From: an uncultured Sphingomonadaceae bacterium
GTDB taxonomy: Bacteria > Pseudomonadota > Alphaproteobacteria > Sphingomonadales > Sphingomonadaceae
DNA: 64,000 bases
Reading direction: 5' to 3'
Assembly: GCA_947488845.1 (NCBI GenBank)
Contig: CANLBM010000005.1
Coordinates: forward strand, 62,001-126,000
The notes beneath the pieces were generated by a model that did not search any database, was not told the origin of the DNA, and worked only from the letters and a program-made list of their open reading frames with translations. Shown piece by piece: positions 8,177 through 15,905 of the stretch. The translations under genes were made by a program, and so were the position numbers. Position 1 is the stretch's first letter. The number at the start of each line of letters is the position of its first letter.

Positions 8177-8462
8177 TATCCGGTTTCGTCCGGAAGCCCT
8201 CGCCGATCTTGAAGATATTGCAGATTATACGATAGAAAGATGGGGCAGCAAGCAGGCTCGGTCCTACATATTAACCCTGGGCGCCGACATCAAAAGCCTG
8301 TCAGACTTTGCCCTGAGATTCCCGGAGCATGAACCCAGCGGCCTTGGTCTCAGAAAAATGACCAGCGGCCATCATCTGGTATTTTATCTGATCGATGGCG
8401 AAATTGTCGAAATCATTCGCATATTGCATGAACGGATGGATGTTGACGGCCAGATCAGTTGA
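8166..8462 (+). CDS. parE: ParE/RelE superfamily toxin
   Basis: A 98-residue toxin of the ParE/RelE superfamily, whose members attack DNA gyrase (ParE) or ribosome-bound mRNA (RelE). The protein opens with the family signature YDIRFRPEALADLEDIADYT and continues with ERWGSKQARSYILTL, a central helix pair, then the closing beta-hairpins GLRKMTSGHHLVFYLIDGE and EIIRILHERMD. The start is ATG 8166, inside the end of parD. Upstream in-frame codons would overlap most of the antitoxin and are unlikely. With ParD next to it, a gyrase-targeting ParE is the best guess, but the target cannot be told from sequence alone. Confidence 0.88.
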   Translation: MSYDIRFRPEALADLEDIADYTIERWGSKQARSYILTLGADIKSLSDFALRFPEHEPSGLGLRKMTSGHHLVFYLIDGEIVEIIRILHERMDVDGQIS

Positions 8463-8505
8463 TTTCGACAATGGTTAATCCTCTGAACTCCGAACGGCCT
8501 TGCCC

Positions 8506-9126
8506 CTAACGGAATGTATCCACAAAAAACCATATTGCGATAGCGGCCAGCATCACAGCAAAACCGCGTCTGACCAGTCGCGCATAAGGACCGGTGCTGA
8601 GCCAGCCATGGGCGCGGCCGGCCAGCATGACGATAATGATATGGATGGTCGTCGCCACCGCGACATAGGTGATCGACAGCTGCGCCGTTTGCATCGCGAC
8701 CGATCCGTTTGCGACAATATGGACCGGCAGCACCGCGATGAAGAATAAAGCTGCCTTCGGATTGAGCAGATTGATAACAAGTCCGCGCCGGAAATGCTTT
8801 GCCGCCGTACCATTCTTGTGAATGGCCGAGGGCGATACCTCCCGCTCGCCAACCCATGCCTCCCACGCCAGCCAGAGCAGAAATGCCGACCCGGCATAGC
8901 GAAGCAGATTGAAAATCAGCGGCGATTCATGCGCCAGTTGCGCCAGCCCCAATGCGGATGCGGCCGCGACAATCGCCAGTCCCAGACCAATACCGGCGGT
9001 CGCCGCAAAGCCCGCACGCCTGCCCTCGCTGGCGCTGAGCAAGGCCAGCCAGCCCATATTCGGACCCGGCGTCAGTTCGACCAGCAGAACTACGAGCAGG
9101 AAGGAGGGGAGCATCGGGGCGAGCAT
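8506..9126 (-). CDS. LysE/RhtB family amino-acid exporter
   Basis: Inner-membrane exporter of the LysE/RhtB superfamily, members of which pump out amino acids such as lysine, threonine, homoserine or leucine. The 206-residue length and six predicted helices fit. Signatures are the N-terminal LTPGPNM motif (about residues 18-24) after the first helix, the RRAGFAATAGIGLG segment, GSAFLLWLAWEAW and the mid-protein GLVINLLNPKAALFF. It stands alone, converging on parDE, with about 40 bp between stop codons. The exported substrate is unknown, and no LysG-like regulator lies beside it. Confidence 0.85.
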   Translation of the reverse strand: MLAPMLPSFLLVVLLVELTPGPNMGWLALLSASEGRRAGFAATAGIGLGLAIVAAASALGLAQLAHESPLIFNLLRYAGSAFLLWLAWEAWVGEREVSPSAIHKNGTAAKHFRRGLVINLLNPKAALFFIAVLPVHIVANGSVAMQTAQLSITYVAVATTIHIIIVMLAGRAHGWLSTGPYARLVRRGFAVMLAAIAIWFFVDTFR

Positions 9127-9204
9127 CGGGTGCTTCTATCGGGATTGGCCGGTGGCGGGAAGTGGTTGAAAGGCTTTGCGAAGAATATTTAACAGTTTCA
9201 GCCC

Positions 9205-9241
9205 GTCCTGCCGGTGTTGGCTGGCATCCAAGCTAATAGTG
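9205..9241 (+). repeat. Degenerate left half of family-A REP element
   Basis: A 37-bp stretch matches the first arm and the start of the spacer of the 125-bp units found at 9566-10040 in about 29 of 37 positions, in the same orientation. It lies 15 bp before the GIY-YIG gene, so the gene has family-A sequence on both sides. Confidence 0.6.
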
Positions 9242-9256
9242 ATTTAGCCATGCCTT

Positions 9257-9547
9257 ATGAGATGCGCCTATGTTTATATCATGGCTAACAAGCCGTTTGG
9301 CACGCTTTACATTGGAGTGACATCCGATTTGCCGGCGCGAATATTCCAGCACAAGAATGGAACGGGTTCGGATTTTTGTCGCGAACATGGATTGGATCGT
9401 CTCGTCTATGAAGAAGAATATGATTCTCCTTATGAAGCAATAGCGCGTGAGAAAGCGATGAAGGCGTGGAAGCGGAGATGGAAAACCGACCTGATTATCA
9501 AGGCCAATCCCAAATGGGATGATTTATGGGATGTGATCAATAGTTAA
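9257..9547 (+). CDS. GIY-YIG nuclease domain protein
   Basis: A 96-residue single-domain protein of the GIY-YIG endonuclease superfamily (UPF0213/YhbQ-like group). The two catalytic-core strands read AYVYIMAN and GTLYIGVT, so the GIY and YIG triplets appear as VYI and YIG. Arg28 follows in SDLPARIFQHKNG, and the later EAIAREKAMKAWKRRWK helix carries the metal-binding Glu and basic residues. The C-terminus NPKWDDLWDVI is typical of this group. The gene lies between a degenerate family-A REP copy on its left and a four-unit array of the same family that begins 19 bp after its stop. Its cellular job is unknown; a link to repeat DNA is suggested only by location. Confidence 0.85.
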   Translation: MRCAYVYIMANKPFGTLYIGVTSDLPARIFQHKNGTGSDFCREHGLDRLVYEEEYDSPYEAIAREKAMKAWKRRWKTDLIIKANPKWDDLWDVINS

Positions 9548-9565
9548 TGTCGCGGACGCACTCGG

Positions 9566-10040
9566 TCGTGCCAGCGACGGCTGGCATCCAAACCAATGGT
9601 GCAATGAGGAAACAACCGTCCCTCATTCAAAACGGGTTTAGGCCCCAGCCTGCGCTGGGGCGACAGAGAGGTAACATCGAGGCAAGCTCGTCATGCCAGC
9701 GAAGGCCGGCATCAAAACCAATGGTGCAATGAGGAAACAACCGTCCCTCATTCAAAACGGGTTTAGGCCCCAGCCTGCGCTGGGGCGACAGAGAGGCAAC
9801 ATCGAGGCAAGCTCGTCATGCCAGCGAAGGCTGGCATCCAATCCAATGGTGCAATGAGGAAACAGTCGTCCCCCATTCAAAACCGGGTTCGGCCCCAGCC
9901 TGCGCTGGGGCGACAGAGCGGTAACATCGAGGCCAACCCGTCATGCCAGCGAAGGCTGGCATCCAAACCAATGATGCGGTGAGGAAACAGTCGTCTCTCA
10001 TTCAAAACCGGGTTAGGCCCCAGCCTGCGCTGGGGCGACG
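9566..10040 (+). repeat. Tandem array of 125-bp REPIN units (family A, about 3.8 copies)
   Basis: The core CCAGCG recurs at 9571, 9696, 9821 and 9946, giving an exact 125-bp period; the fourth unit lacks its tail. Each unit holds two hairpins. The first is GTCATGCCAGCGAAGGCTGG (GCCAGC/GCTGGC stem). The second, CCCCAGCCTGCGCTGGGG, is the first in inverted and diverged form, so each unit is an inverted pair of REP sequences about 100 bp long plus a linker. Units differ at a few scattered positions. Related single elements lie at 18920-19020 and 50745-50865. The array fills most of the 530 bp between the GIY-YIG and sdhA genes, where no gene was seen. Confidence 0.9.
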
Positions 10041-10076
10041 CCAGTCAACGGCAGCTTTTCGAACAAATCCCGGGAA

Positions 10077-11894
10077 TCAATAAACCCGCTTCTTCGGCTC
10101 CACATAGGTCGCTTCGTCGGTCAGTGTGTAATCATGCACGGGGCGATAGCTGATCTCGCTCTTGCCGCCCTTGCCGCCCCAGCCTTCGAAGGTGATGACG
10201 GTGTGTTTCATCCATTCCGTGTCATTCCGGTCTTCATAATCTTCGTGCATGTGCGCGCCGCGGCTTTCCTTGCGGTTGGCGGCAGCCTTGATCGTGACCA
10301 TCGCCTGGCTCATCAGATTGTCGAGTTCGAGCGTTTCGATCAGGTCGGTGTTCCAGATCAGCGAGCGGTCGGTCACGCCAACATCAGCCAGTTTCGCATT
10401 GACCTTGTCCATCGCCTCAACGCCCTCGCTGAGCAACTTGTTGTCGCGGAACACAGCGGCATGCTTCTGCATGGTTTTCTGCATTTCGAGGCGCAGGTCC
10501 GCGGTCGGGATAGAACCCTTGGCATTGCGGAAATGGTCGAGACGCTGCAACGCCAGATCGGCGCTGTCCTTCGGCAGCGGCTTGTGCGACGCGTTCGGCA
10601 CCAGCTTTTCCTTGAGCCGGAGACCGGTCGCGCGGCCAAAGACCACCAGATCGATCAGCGAGTTGGAGCCGAGACGGTTTGCACCGTGGACGGAAACACA
10701 GGCCGCTTCGCCAACCGAATAGAGACCCGGGACAATCGCGTCCGGATCATCCTTGGTCGGATTGATCACTTCGCCATGATAGTTACAGGGTATGCCACCC
10801 ATGTTGTAATGAACCGTCGGCACCACCGGCAAAGCTTCGCGGGTCAGGTCGACGCCGGCAAAGATCTTGCCGGTTTCGGTGATCCCGGGCAGCCGTTCGG
10901 CCAGCACTTCGGGCGCGATATGGTCGAGATGGAGATAGATATGGTCCTTCTCCGGCCCGACGCCACGGCCCTCCCGGATTTCGGTGGCCATGCAGCGTGA
11001 AACCACGTCGCGGCTGGCCAGATCCTTGGCGCTCGGCGCATAGCGTTCCATGAAACGCTCGCCCTCGCTGTTGGTCAGATAGCCGCCTTCGCCGCGCGCG
11101 CCTTCGGTAATCAATACACCCGCGCCGTAGATGCCGGTCGGGTGAAACTGGACAAATTCCATGTCCTGCAGCGGCAGACCTGCGCGCAGCACCATGCCGC
11201 CACCGTCACCGGTGCAGGTATGGGCGGATGTGGCGCTGAAATAGCAGCGGCCGGAACCGCCGGTGGCCAGCACCACGGCGTGGCTGCGGAAGCGGTGGAT
11301 CGATCCGTCCTCGAGGCACAGGGCAATAACGCCCCGGCATTCGCCGTCTTCCATGATCAGGTCGATGGCGAAATATTCGATAAAGAAATCCGCGTCATAT
11401 TTCAGGCTCTGCTGATAAAGCGCGTGCAGCATCGCGTGGCCGGTCCGGTCGGCAGCAGCGCAGGTGCGCTGTACCGGAGGCCCCTCGCCCATATTCTGCA
11501 TATGGCCACCGAACGGACGCTGGTAGATGGTGCCGTCCTCATTACGCGAGAAAGGCACGCCGGCATGCTCCAGCTCGTAAACCGCCTGCGGTGCCTCGCG
11601 CACCAGATATTCGATCGCGTCTTGGTCACCGAGCCAGTCCGAGCCCTTGACCGTGTCGTACATATGCCATTGCCAGTGGTCGGGCGTGTTGTTGCCCAGC
11701 GAAGCGGCGATACCGCCCTGCGCCGCAACCGTGTGCGAGCGGGTTGGAAAGACCTTGGTGATGCAGGCCGTTTTCAGGCCCGATTCCGCAGCGCCCATGG
11801 TCGCGCGCAGGCCGGAGCCTCCAGCACCGACAACAACGGTGTCATAGGTATGATCGATGATCTTGTAAGCAGACTGGGTGGATGTGTCGTTCAT
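10077..11894 (-). CDS. sdhA: Succinate dehydrogenase flavoprotein subunit
   Basis: FAD-carrying catalytic subunit of complex II, which oxidises succinate to fumarate in the TCA cycle. The 605-residue length is normal. Visible landmarks are the Rossmann motif [12 protein letters not shown] (about 20-31), the covalent FAD histidine in [12 protein letters not shown], the FAD-domain GGSGRCY, the substrate-binding VQFHPTGI and TEGARGEGG, the active-site Arg in [18 protein letters not shown] and the C-terminal [11 protein letters not shown] and PPKKR-like EPKKRVY. It starts one base into the stop of sdhD (TAATG). sdhB, the iron-sulphur subunit that normally follows, is not next to it; the repeat array is there instead. 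Confidence 0.97.
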   Translation of the reverse strand: MNDTSTQSAYKIIDHTYDTVVVGAGGSGLRATMGAAESGLKTACITKVFPTRSHTVAAQGGIAASLGNNTPDHWQWHMYDTVKGSDWLGDQDAIEYLVREAPQAVYELEHAGVPFSRNEDGTIYQRPFGGHMQNMGEGPPVQRTCAAADRTGHAMLHALYQQSLKYDADFFIEYFAIDLIMEDGECRGVIALCLEDGSIHRFRSHAVVLATGGSGRCYFSATSAHTCTGDGGGMVLRAGLPLQDMEFVQFHPTGIYGAGVLITEGARGEGGYLTNSEGERFMERYAPSAKDLASRDVVSRCMATEIREGRGVGPEKDHIYLHLDHIAPEVLAERLPGITETGKIFAGVDLTREALPVVPTVHYNMGGIPCNYHGEVINPTKDDPDAIVPGLYSVGEAACVSVHGANRLGSNSLIDLVVFGRATGLRLKEKLVPNASHKPLPKDSADLALQRLDHFRNAKGSIPTADLRLEMQKTMQKHAAVFRDNKLLSEGVEAMDKVNAKLADVGVTDRSLIWNTDLIETLELDNLMSQAMVTIKAAANRKESRGAHMHEDYEDRNDTEWMKHTVITFEGWGGKGGKSEISYRPVHDYTLTDEATYVEPKKRVY

Positions 11895-12283
11895 TATGCT
11901 ACCACTCCGGTAAAGGCTATTTTAGCGACCGAGAAAATTCCCAGAGCCGCACCGCCGATGGCGAAAAAGTTGAGGAAGAGGATCAGTCCGAATTTGGCGC
12001 CATGGTCCGTGACATAATCCTCGATCAGGACCTGCAAGCCGATCCGGATATGCCAGAATATGCTGACCAGCATCAACATCATCGGTACCGCGACCAGCGG
12101 CGAGGACAGCCATTCAATCATCAAGCCATGTTCATAATTGGGCAAGCGGATCAGCGAGAACACCAGCCACAGGACCAGCAGCAAATTGCTGACCGCGGTG
12201 ACCCGTTGCACTATCCAGTGATGCGCGCCTTCTTGCGCCGATCCGAGGCCGCGTACCCGGCCGATATTGGTTCCTGAACCCAT
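11894..12283 (-). CDS. sdhD: Succinate dehydrogenase membrane anchor subunit
   Basis: Hydrophobic anchor of complex II, which with SdhC holds haem b and the quinone site in the inner membrane. The 129-residue protein has three membrane helices: about residues 30-50 ([18 protein letters not shown]), 62-82 ([20 protein letters not shown]) and 100-122. A histidine-rich N-terminal stretch with [13 protein letters not shown] is typical of SdhD, and [16 protein letters not shown] carries the family's haem-side histidine and following acidic motif. It lies between sdhC (15-bp gap) and sdhA (one-base overlap). Confidence 0.9.
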   Translation of the reverse strand: MGSGTNIGRVRGLGSAQEGAHHWIVQRVTAVSNLLLVLWLVFSLIRLPNYEHGLMIEWLSSPLVAVPMMLMLVSIFWHIRIGLQVLIEDYVTDHGAKFGLILFLNFFAIGGAALGIFSVAKIAFTGVVA

Positions 12284-12298
12284 GTTCCGATTCCTGTT

Positions 12299-12712
12299 CT
12301 AAAGAATATTCTTGGAAACGATGTAAAGCCACATCGCGCCGGTGGTGATAATCGCGGCCAGAGGCACGGCGATCGACCACATCTTGTTGGTCTGCAATTC
12401 ATAGCCAGCACCGGCGTCCAGCACGAAGTGGCGCAGTCCGCTATACATATGCTCGAAAAAGGCAAAGCTCATGCCGACCAGAATGATATAGCCAATATAG
12501 CCCCAGTTGAACCAGCTGAGAAAATATTCGTAGCTCTCCGGCCCGGCGGAAATCGCGTAAAGCCACCAGACCAGAAGCGGTACGCCAACCAGCGCCATGC
12601 CGTCACCGGTGACCCGATGGAGAATGGACACCAGCATATGCGGGCCCCATTTATACACCTGCAAATGCGGTGAAAGCGGTCTGTTCGATGCTGAACCTGA
12701 TACGCCGGACAT
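12299..12712 (-). CDS. sdhC: Succinate dehydrogenase cytochrome b556 subunit
   Basis: Cytochrome b subunit of succinate dehydrogenase. The 137-residue protein shows the family pattern RPLSPHLQVYKWG near the start, SILHRVTGDGM at the beginning of helix 1 (quinone-site Ser and Arg), and the haem-binding HMYSGLRHFVLD before helix 3. Three membrane helices are evident. It opens the sdhCDA transcript. The 200 bp upstream, shared with a divergent SDR gene, holds no obvious repeat; a promoter is presumably there but is not clearly recognisable. Confidence 0.93.
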   Translation of the reverse strand: MSGVSGSASNRPLSPHLQVYKWGPHMLVSILHRVTGDGMALVGVPLLVWWLYAISAGPESYEYFLSWFNWGYIGYIILVGMSFAFFEHMYSGLRHFVLDAGAGYELQTNKMWSIAVPLAAIITTGAMWLYIVSKNIL

Positions 12713-12913
12713 TATATTCCCCTGAACAATATCTCCGGGTCATGCCGGAGTCTTTGAAATCGAACCATTCCCTTAGCGAAAAGCACGTCTCATGCAAACC
12801 GGATGCACCCGATTTAGACATTTTATTAGTGCCAGTTCCTGCAGTGCCAATTGAAATCACGAAATTTGCATCATCCATGGACGCGCGCGCCTTGTGGTTC
12901 TAGTCAATCCGGC

Positions 12914-13627
12914 ATGAGCGATACACAAACACATATATTGGTGACCGGAGCCAGCCGCGGCATTGGCGAGGCCATCGTCGAATCACTGGACCGCGACAAG
13001 GTCACCGCCGTTGGCCAGAGCACGACGGGCGCAAACGGCCTGCTCGCGGCTGATTTCTCTCGGAACGGCGCAGCTTCGAGTCTGTGGACAGAGGCGCTGG
13101 ACCGGCTCGACGGCCGTATTGATGTCCTGATCAACAACGCCGGCCTGTTCCAGCCCAATCCGATTGCCGCCGACGACTGGCTGGAAAGCTGGAACCGGAC
13201 GATGACGATCAACCTGACGGCCTCCGCAGAACTTTGCCGCCTCGCAGTTCTGCATTTTCAGGAGCGCGGCACTACGGGCCGGATCATCAATATCGCCAGC
13301 CGCGCCGCCTATCGCGGCGACAGCCCCGACCATTGGCATTATGCCGCGTCCAAGGCCGGTATGGTGGCGATGACCAAGACCATCGCCCGAGCCTATGCCA
13401 AGGACGAGATACTGGCCTTCGCCATCTGCCCCGGCTTCACCATGACCGGCATGGCGGAAGAATATCTGGAAAGCCGCGGCGGTGACAAATTGCTCGCCGA
13501 CATCCCGCTCGGCCGGGTCGCCCAGCCGGAAGAAATCGCCGAAATCGCGCGGTGGTGCGCATTGGATGCTCCGCCCAGCATGACCGGTGCGGTGCTCGAC
13601 GCCAATGGCGCGAGCTTTGTAAGATGA
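12914..13627 (+). CDS. Short-chain dehydrogenase/reductase
   Basis: A 237-residue NAD(P)-dependent oxidoreductase of the classical SDR family. Landmarks are the cofactor motif TGASRGIGEA (about 11-20), the NNAG of strand 4 in DVLINNAGLF, the catalytic serine in NIASRAAYRG, the YAASKAG Tyr-Lys pair (near 143-147) and the late CPGFTMTGM. The segment after the cofactor motif is shorter than usual, giving a compact enzyme. ATG 12914 is chosen because the homologous sequence begins there; an in-frame codon at 12851 would add a stretch rich in His, Pro and Cys unlike SDRs. The stop overlaps the start of the next gene by four bases (ATGA). The substrate is unknown. Confidence 0.8.
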   Translation: MSDTQTHILVTGASRGIGEAIVESLDRDKVTAVGQSTTGANGLLAADFSRNGAASSLWTEALDRLDGRIDVLINNAGLFQPNPIAADDWLESWNRTMTINLTASAELCRLAVLHFQERGTTGRIINIASRAAYRGDSPDHWHYAASKAGMVAMTKTIARAYAKDEILAFAICPGFTMTGMAEEYLESRGGDKLLADIPLGRVAQPEEIAEIARWCALDAPPSMTGAVLDANGASFVR

Positions 13628-14304
13628 TCCAGCGCGAACTGCTCGACACGGCGGCCATTCCGGGCGGCGGCGAACTCCGACTGTTCCGCCGCGAACTCAA
13701 GGGCGCGGACGAATATTCGATCATGCTCGGCCGGATCGAACTGATGAACAGCAGGCTCAGCGGATCGGAAGAAGCGCTGGCCACCCTCGCCTGCAATCGC
13801 CTCGGGGTGAAAAATCCACGGATATTGATCGGCGGCTACGGCATGGGCTTCACCTTGCGCGCCGCTCTGTCGGTCCTGCCGCCACAGGCGCATGTCGAAG
13901 TGGTCGAACTGATCCCCGCCATCGTCAAATGGGCGCGCGGTCCGATGGCTGATCTGTCGCAGAAATGTCTCGACGACAGCTGTGTGACCATCACGAGCGG
14001 TGATGTCTGCGATGTCATCAGCAAGGCAGACCGGGAATATGATGCCATATTGCTGGATGTCGACAACGGCCCCGATGGCCTCACCCACGAAGCCAATGAC
14101 CGGCTCTACAGCATGGCGGGACTGGCGACGGCCAAGAAGGCGCTGCGCTCCAACGGCATATTGGCAATCTGGTCGAGCGAAGGCGATAGCAGATTCACCG
14201 CGCGCCTGCACAAGTCCGGCTTTGCGGTCGATGTGAATAGCGTCCCCGCTCGCAGCAATGGCAAAGGCGCCAAACATACGATCTGGCTGGCGTCGAACCG
14301 CTAG
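13624..14304 (+). CDS. Spermidine synthase-like methyltransferase-fold protein
   Basis: A 226-residue protein with the Rossmann-like fold shared by spermidine synthases and methyltransferases. A short N-terminal beta-strand region leads to the nucleotide-binding loop LIGGYGMGFTLRAAL (about residues 61-75), then VEVVELIPAIVKWARGPM with the acidic residue that binds the cofactor ribose, VTITSGDVCDVI and YDAILLDVDNGPDGL, matching the DxxxxD region of spermidine synthases. It lacks the long N-terminal tetramerisation domain, so real putrescine aminopropyltransferase activity is uncertain. The start overlaps the SDR stop (ATGA), so the pair is translated from one transcript. Confidence 0.75.
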   Translation: MIQRELLDTAAIPGGGELRLFRRELKGADEYSIMLGRIELMNSRLSGSEEALATLACNRLGVKNPRILIGGYGMGFTLRAALSVLPPQAHVEVVELIPAIVKWARGPMADLSQKCLDDSCVTITSGDVCDVISKADREYDAILLDVDNGPDGLTHEANDRLYSMAGLATAKKALRSNGILAIWSSEGDSRFTARLHKSGFAVDVNSVPARSNGKGAKHTIWLASNR

Positions 14305-14319
14305 CCGAAATTCCAGCCC

Positions 14320-15618
14320 TCAAAAGTGGATATCTAATGCCACAAAACTCACCAGACCGGCGATCGCCAGAACAATACTGCTCGCGGCCAGGGCGATGAC
14401 CGCAGACCTTCCCTTTTTCCAGCCAGCGGTGAAACCGGCCACGCCGGTCTTGAACAGCATATTGGCCAATACCGTCATCGCCAGCACGAAGCCGGCCAGA
14501 TTCGACAAAATCGTGCCCGGCGGCAGGGCGCCAAGCGTAATGATCGCGGCATCGACGTCAAATGACCCCATGATCAGAACCAGATAGGCAATGCCACTGG
14601 TGCCGAACTCGGCCTCCGCCCATCGCGCGGCCAGCGACATTGCCGCAACCGTAAGGGCGAAAAAGAAAGCGGGCAGCAACCGCACGGGATTGCGCGTCTC
14701 GACGCTCTTGTCGGTTTTGGCAGCCCCGCTGCTGCGCAGCAAAAACAAGCCGATGATCGCCGCCACCAGCGCGGCAGGGGCGAGGATCATCGCCAGCGGC
14801 ACAAAGGCAAATCCCGCGAGTATGAAGGTCAGCAGCAGCACACGGACATACATGACCGCCGAAGCCAGAGCGATACCGGCCGACAATGTGCGGATATTAC
14901 TGCCATCACCGCGCAAGCTCTGGGCCAGCGATGCGGTTACCGCGGTGGAACTATAGGCACCGCCGATAACCGCGGTCACCACGGTCCCGTGGGCCTCGCC
15001 AAATATCCGGTTGGCGACATAGCCGGCGAAAGACAGGCCGGTGACCAATATGACAACAAACCATAATTGTTGCAGGTTGAAGGCCTCATAGGGCCCGAAA
15101 TCGCGGTCCGGTAGAAATGGCAGAACCGCCAGAGCGATCAGGGCAAAGCGGATCATCACATTGATATCGGTCGATCCGAGCTTGCCCAGGAACCCGTGGA
15201 GTTCCGACCGCATCGACAATAGCCCTGTAACAATCGCGGCCCCGGCCATGGCCAGCGCCGGATAGCCGCTCCCCGCCACCAGACCGAGGCAGAGCGTCAA
15301 TAGCGAGACCACGAAATTGGTGATGCTGCGCCCGTCCGGCTCGTGGATGGTTCTGGCGTGGCTGAAGCCCAACATGATCACGATCCCGGCAAGCAGGATC
15401 GCCGCCATTATCAGGTTGAGGCTTTGCGCAATCAGCGCGACCAGACCGCCCAGGCCGGCGATCAGGCCGAAAGTCCGAATGCCGGCGACCCGGGCGCCCT
15501 TGCGCTCGTCCCGCATCGTCCATCCGCGCTCGACACCGATCAGCAACCCGGTCGCCAAGGCAATTGCAAGGTCGCGGTAGATCAACCACTCGCCGGAAAT
15601 ATCTGTCAGCATGGCCAA
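14320..15618 (-). CDS. MgtC/SapB-DUF4010 family membrane protein
   Basis: A 432-residue inner-membrane protein. The N-terminal third is an MgtC/SapB domain, recognised by AIALATGLLIGVERGW and RVAGIRTFGLIAGLGGL with helices following. The rest is the DUF4010 half with about eight further helices, including GAYSSTAVTASLAQ and a C-terminal GSFDVDAAIITLGALP. About twelve or thirteen membrane helices are expected. MgtC proteins are linked to magnesium homeostasis and ATP synthase control in some bacteria, but the long MgtC-DUF4010 form has no settled function. It is a single gene, convergent with the spermidine-synthase-like gene (15-bp gap). Confidence 0.82.
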   Translation of the reverse strand: MAMLTDISGEWLIYRDLAIALATGLLIGVERGWTMRDERKGARVAGIRTFGLIAGLGGLVALIAQSLNLIMAAILLAGIVIMLGFSHARTIHEPDGRSITNFVVSLLTLCLGLVAGSGYPALAMAGAAIVTGLLSMRSELHGFLGKLGSTDINVMIRFALIALAVLPFLPDRDFGPYEAFNLQQLWFVVILVTGLSFAGYVANRIFGEAHGTVVTAVIGGAYSSTAVTASLAQSLRGDGSNIRTLSAGIALASAVMYVRVLLLTFILAGFAFVPLAMILAPAALVAAIIGLFLLRSSGAAKTDKSVETRNPVRLLPAFFFALTVAAMSLAARWAEAEFGTSGIAYLVLIMGSFDVDAAIITLGALPPGTILSNLAGFVLAMTVLANMLFKTGVAGFTAGWKKGRSAVIALAASSIVLAIAGLVSFVALDIHF

Positions 15619-15905
15619 TAAAATATCCCGTGGCGGAATTCGGATTCTTTTTCGATCATAATATCTTAGTGATGCTCAGGATAGCGATTGCCCATTCGTA
15701 ATTGCCCTTAGGAAGCCGCAAAACAAGTTTCAGAACCATGACTGTAACGGCCTGAGGCATTTGGCAAAAGCAGTCTTTCCGTCCATGTGAACGGAAATTC
15801 AGGCCCGGGCACCAGATCCACGATGATGAACGGCAATATGCGTCAAGGTAACTTTCCCGTCTCACGACGCTAGTAAAAGCCCGCTTGCTCCGCTAACGGC
15901 TGCCG
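15619..15905. other. Intergenic region between divergent MgtC-like and ABC-F genes
   Basis: Both flanking genes are transcribed away from this 287-bp stretch, so it must hold two promoters. I see no convincing gene, repeat or RNA in it. A 69-codon open frame on the minus strand has no family resemblance and no ribosome-binding site. Confidence 0.5.

Noticed and set aside
9547..9732. 61-codon open frame after the GIY-YIG gene
   Set aside because: It is made of repeat units and recurs in each copy of the array; it is most likely not translated as a gene.
9566..10040. CRISPR array
   Set aside because: The units repeat as a whole with a 125-bp period. The sequence between hairpins is also repeated, so there are no unique spacers, and no cas gene is near.
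15656..15865. 69-codon open frame on the minus strand
   Set aside because: No ribosome-binding site, no family resemblance and unusual composition; it lies in a divergent promoter region.
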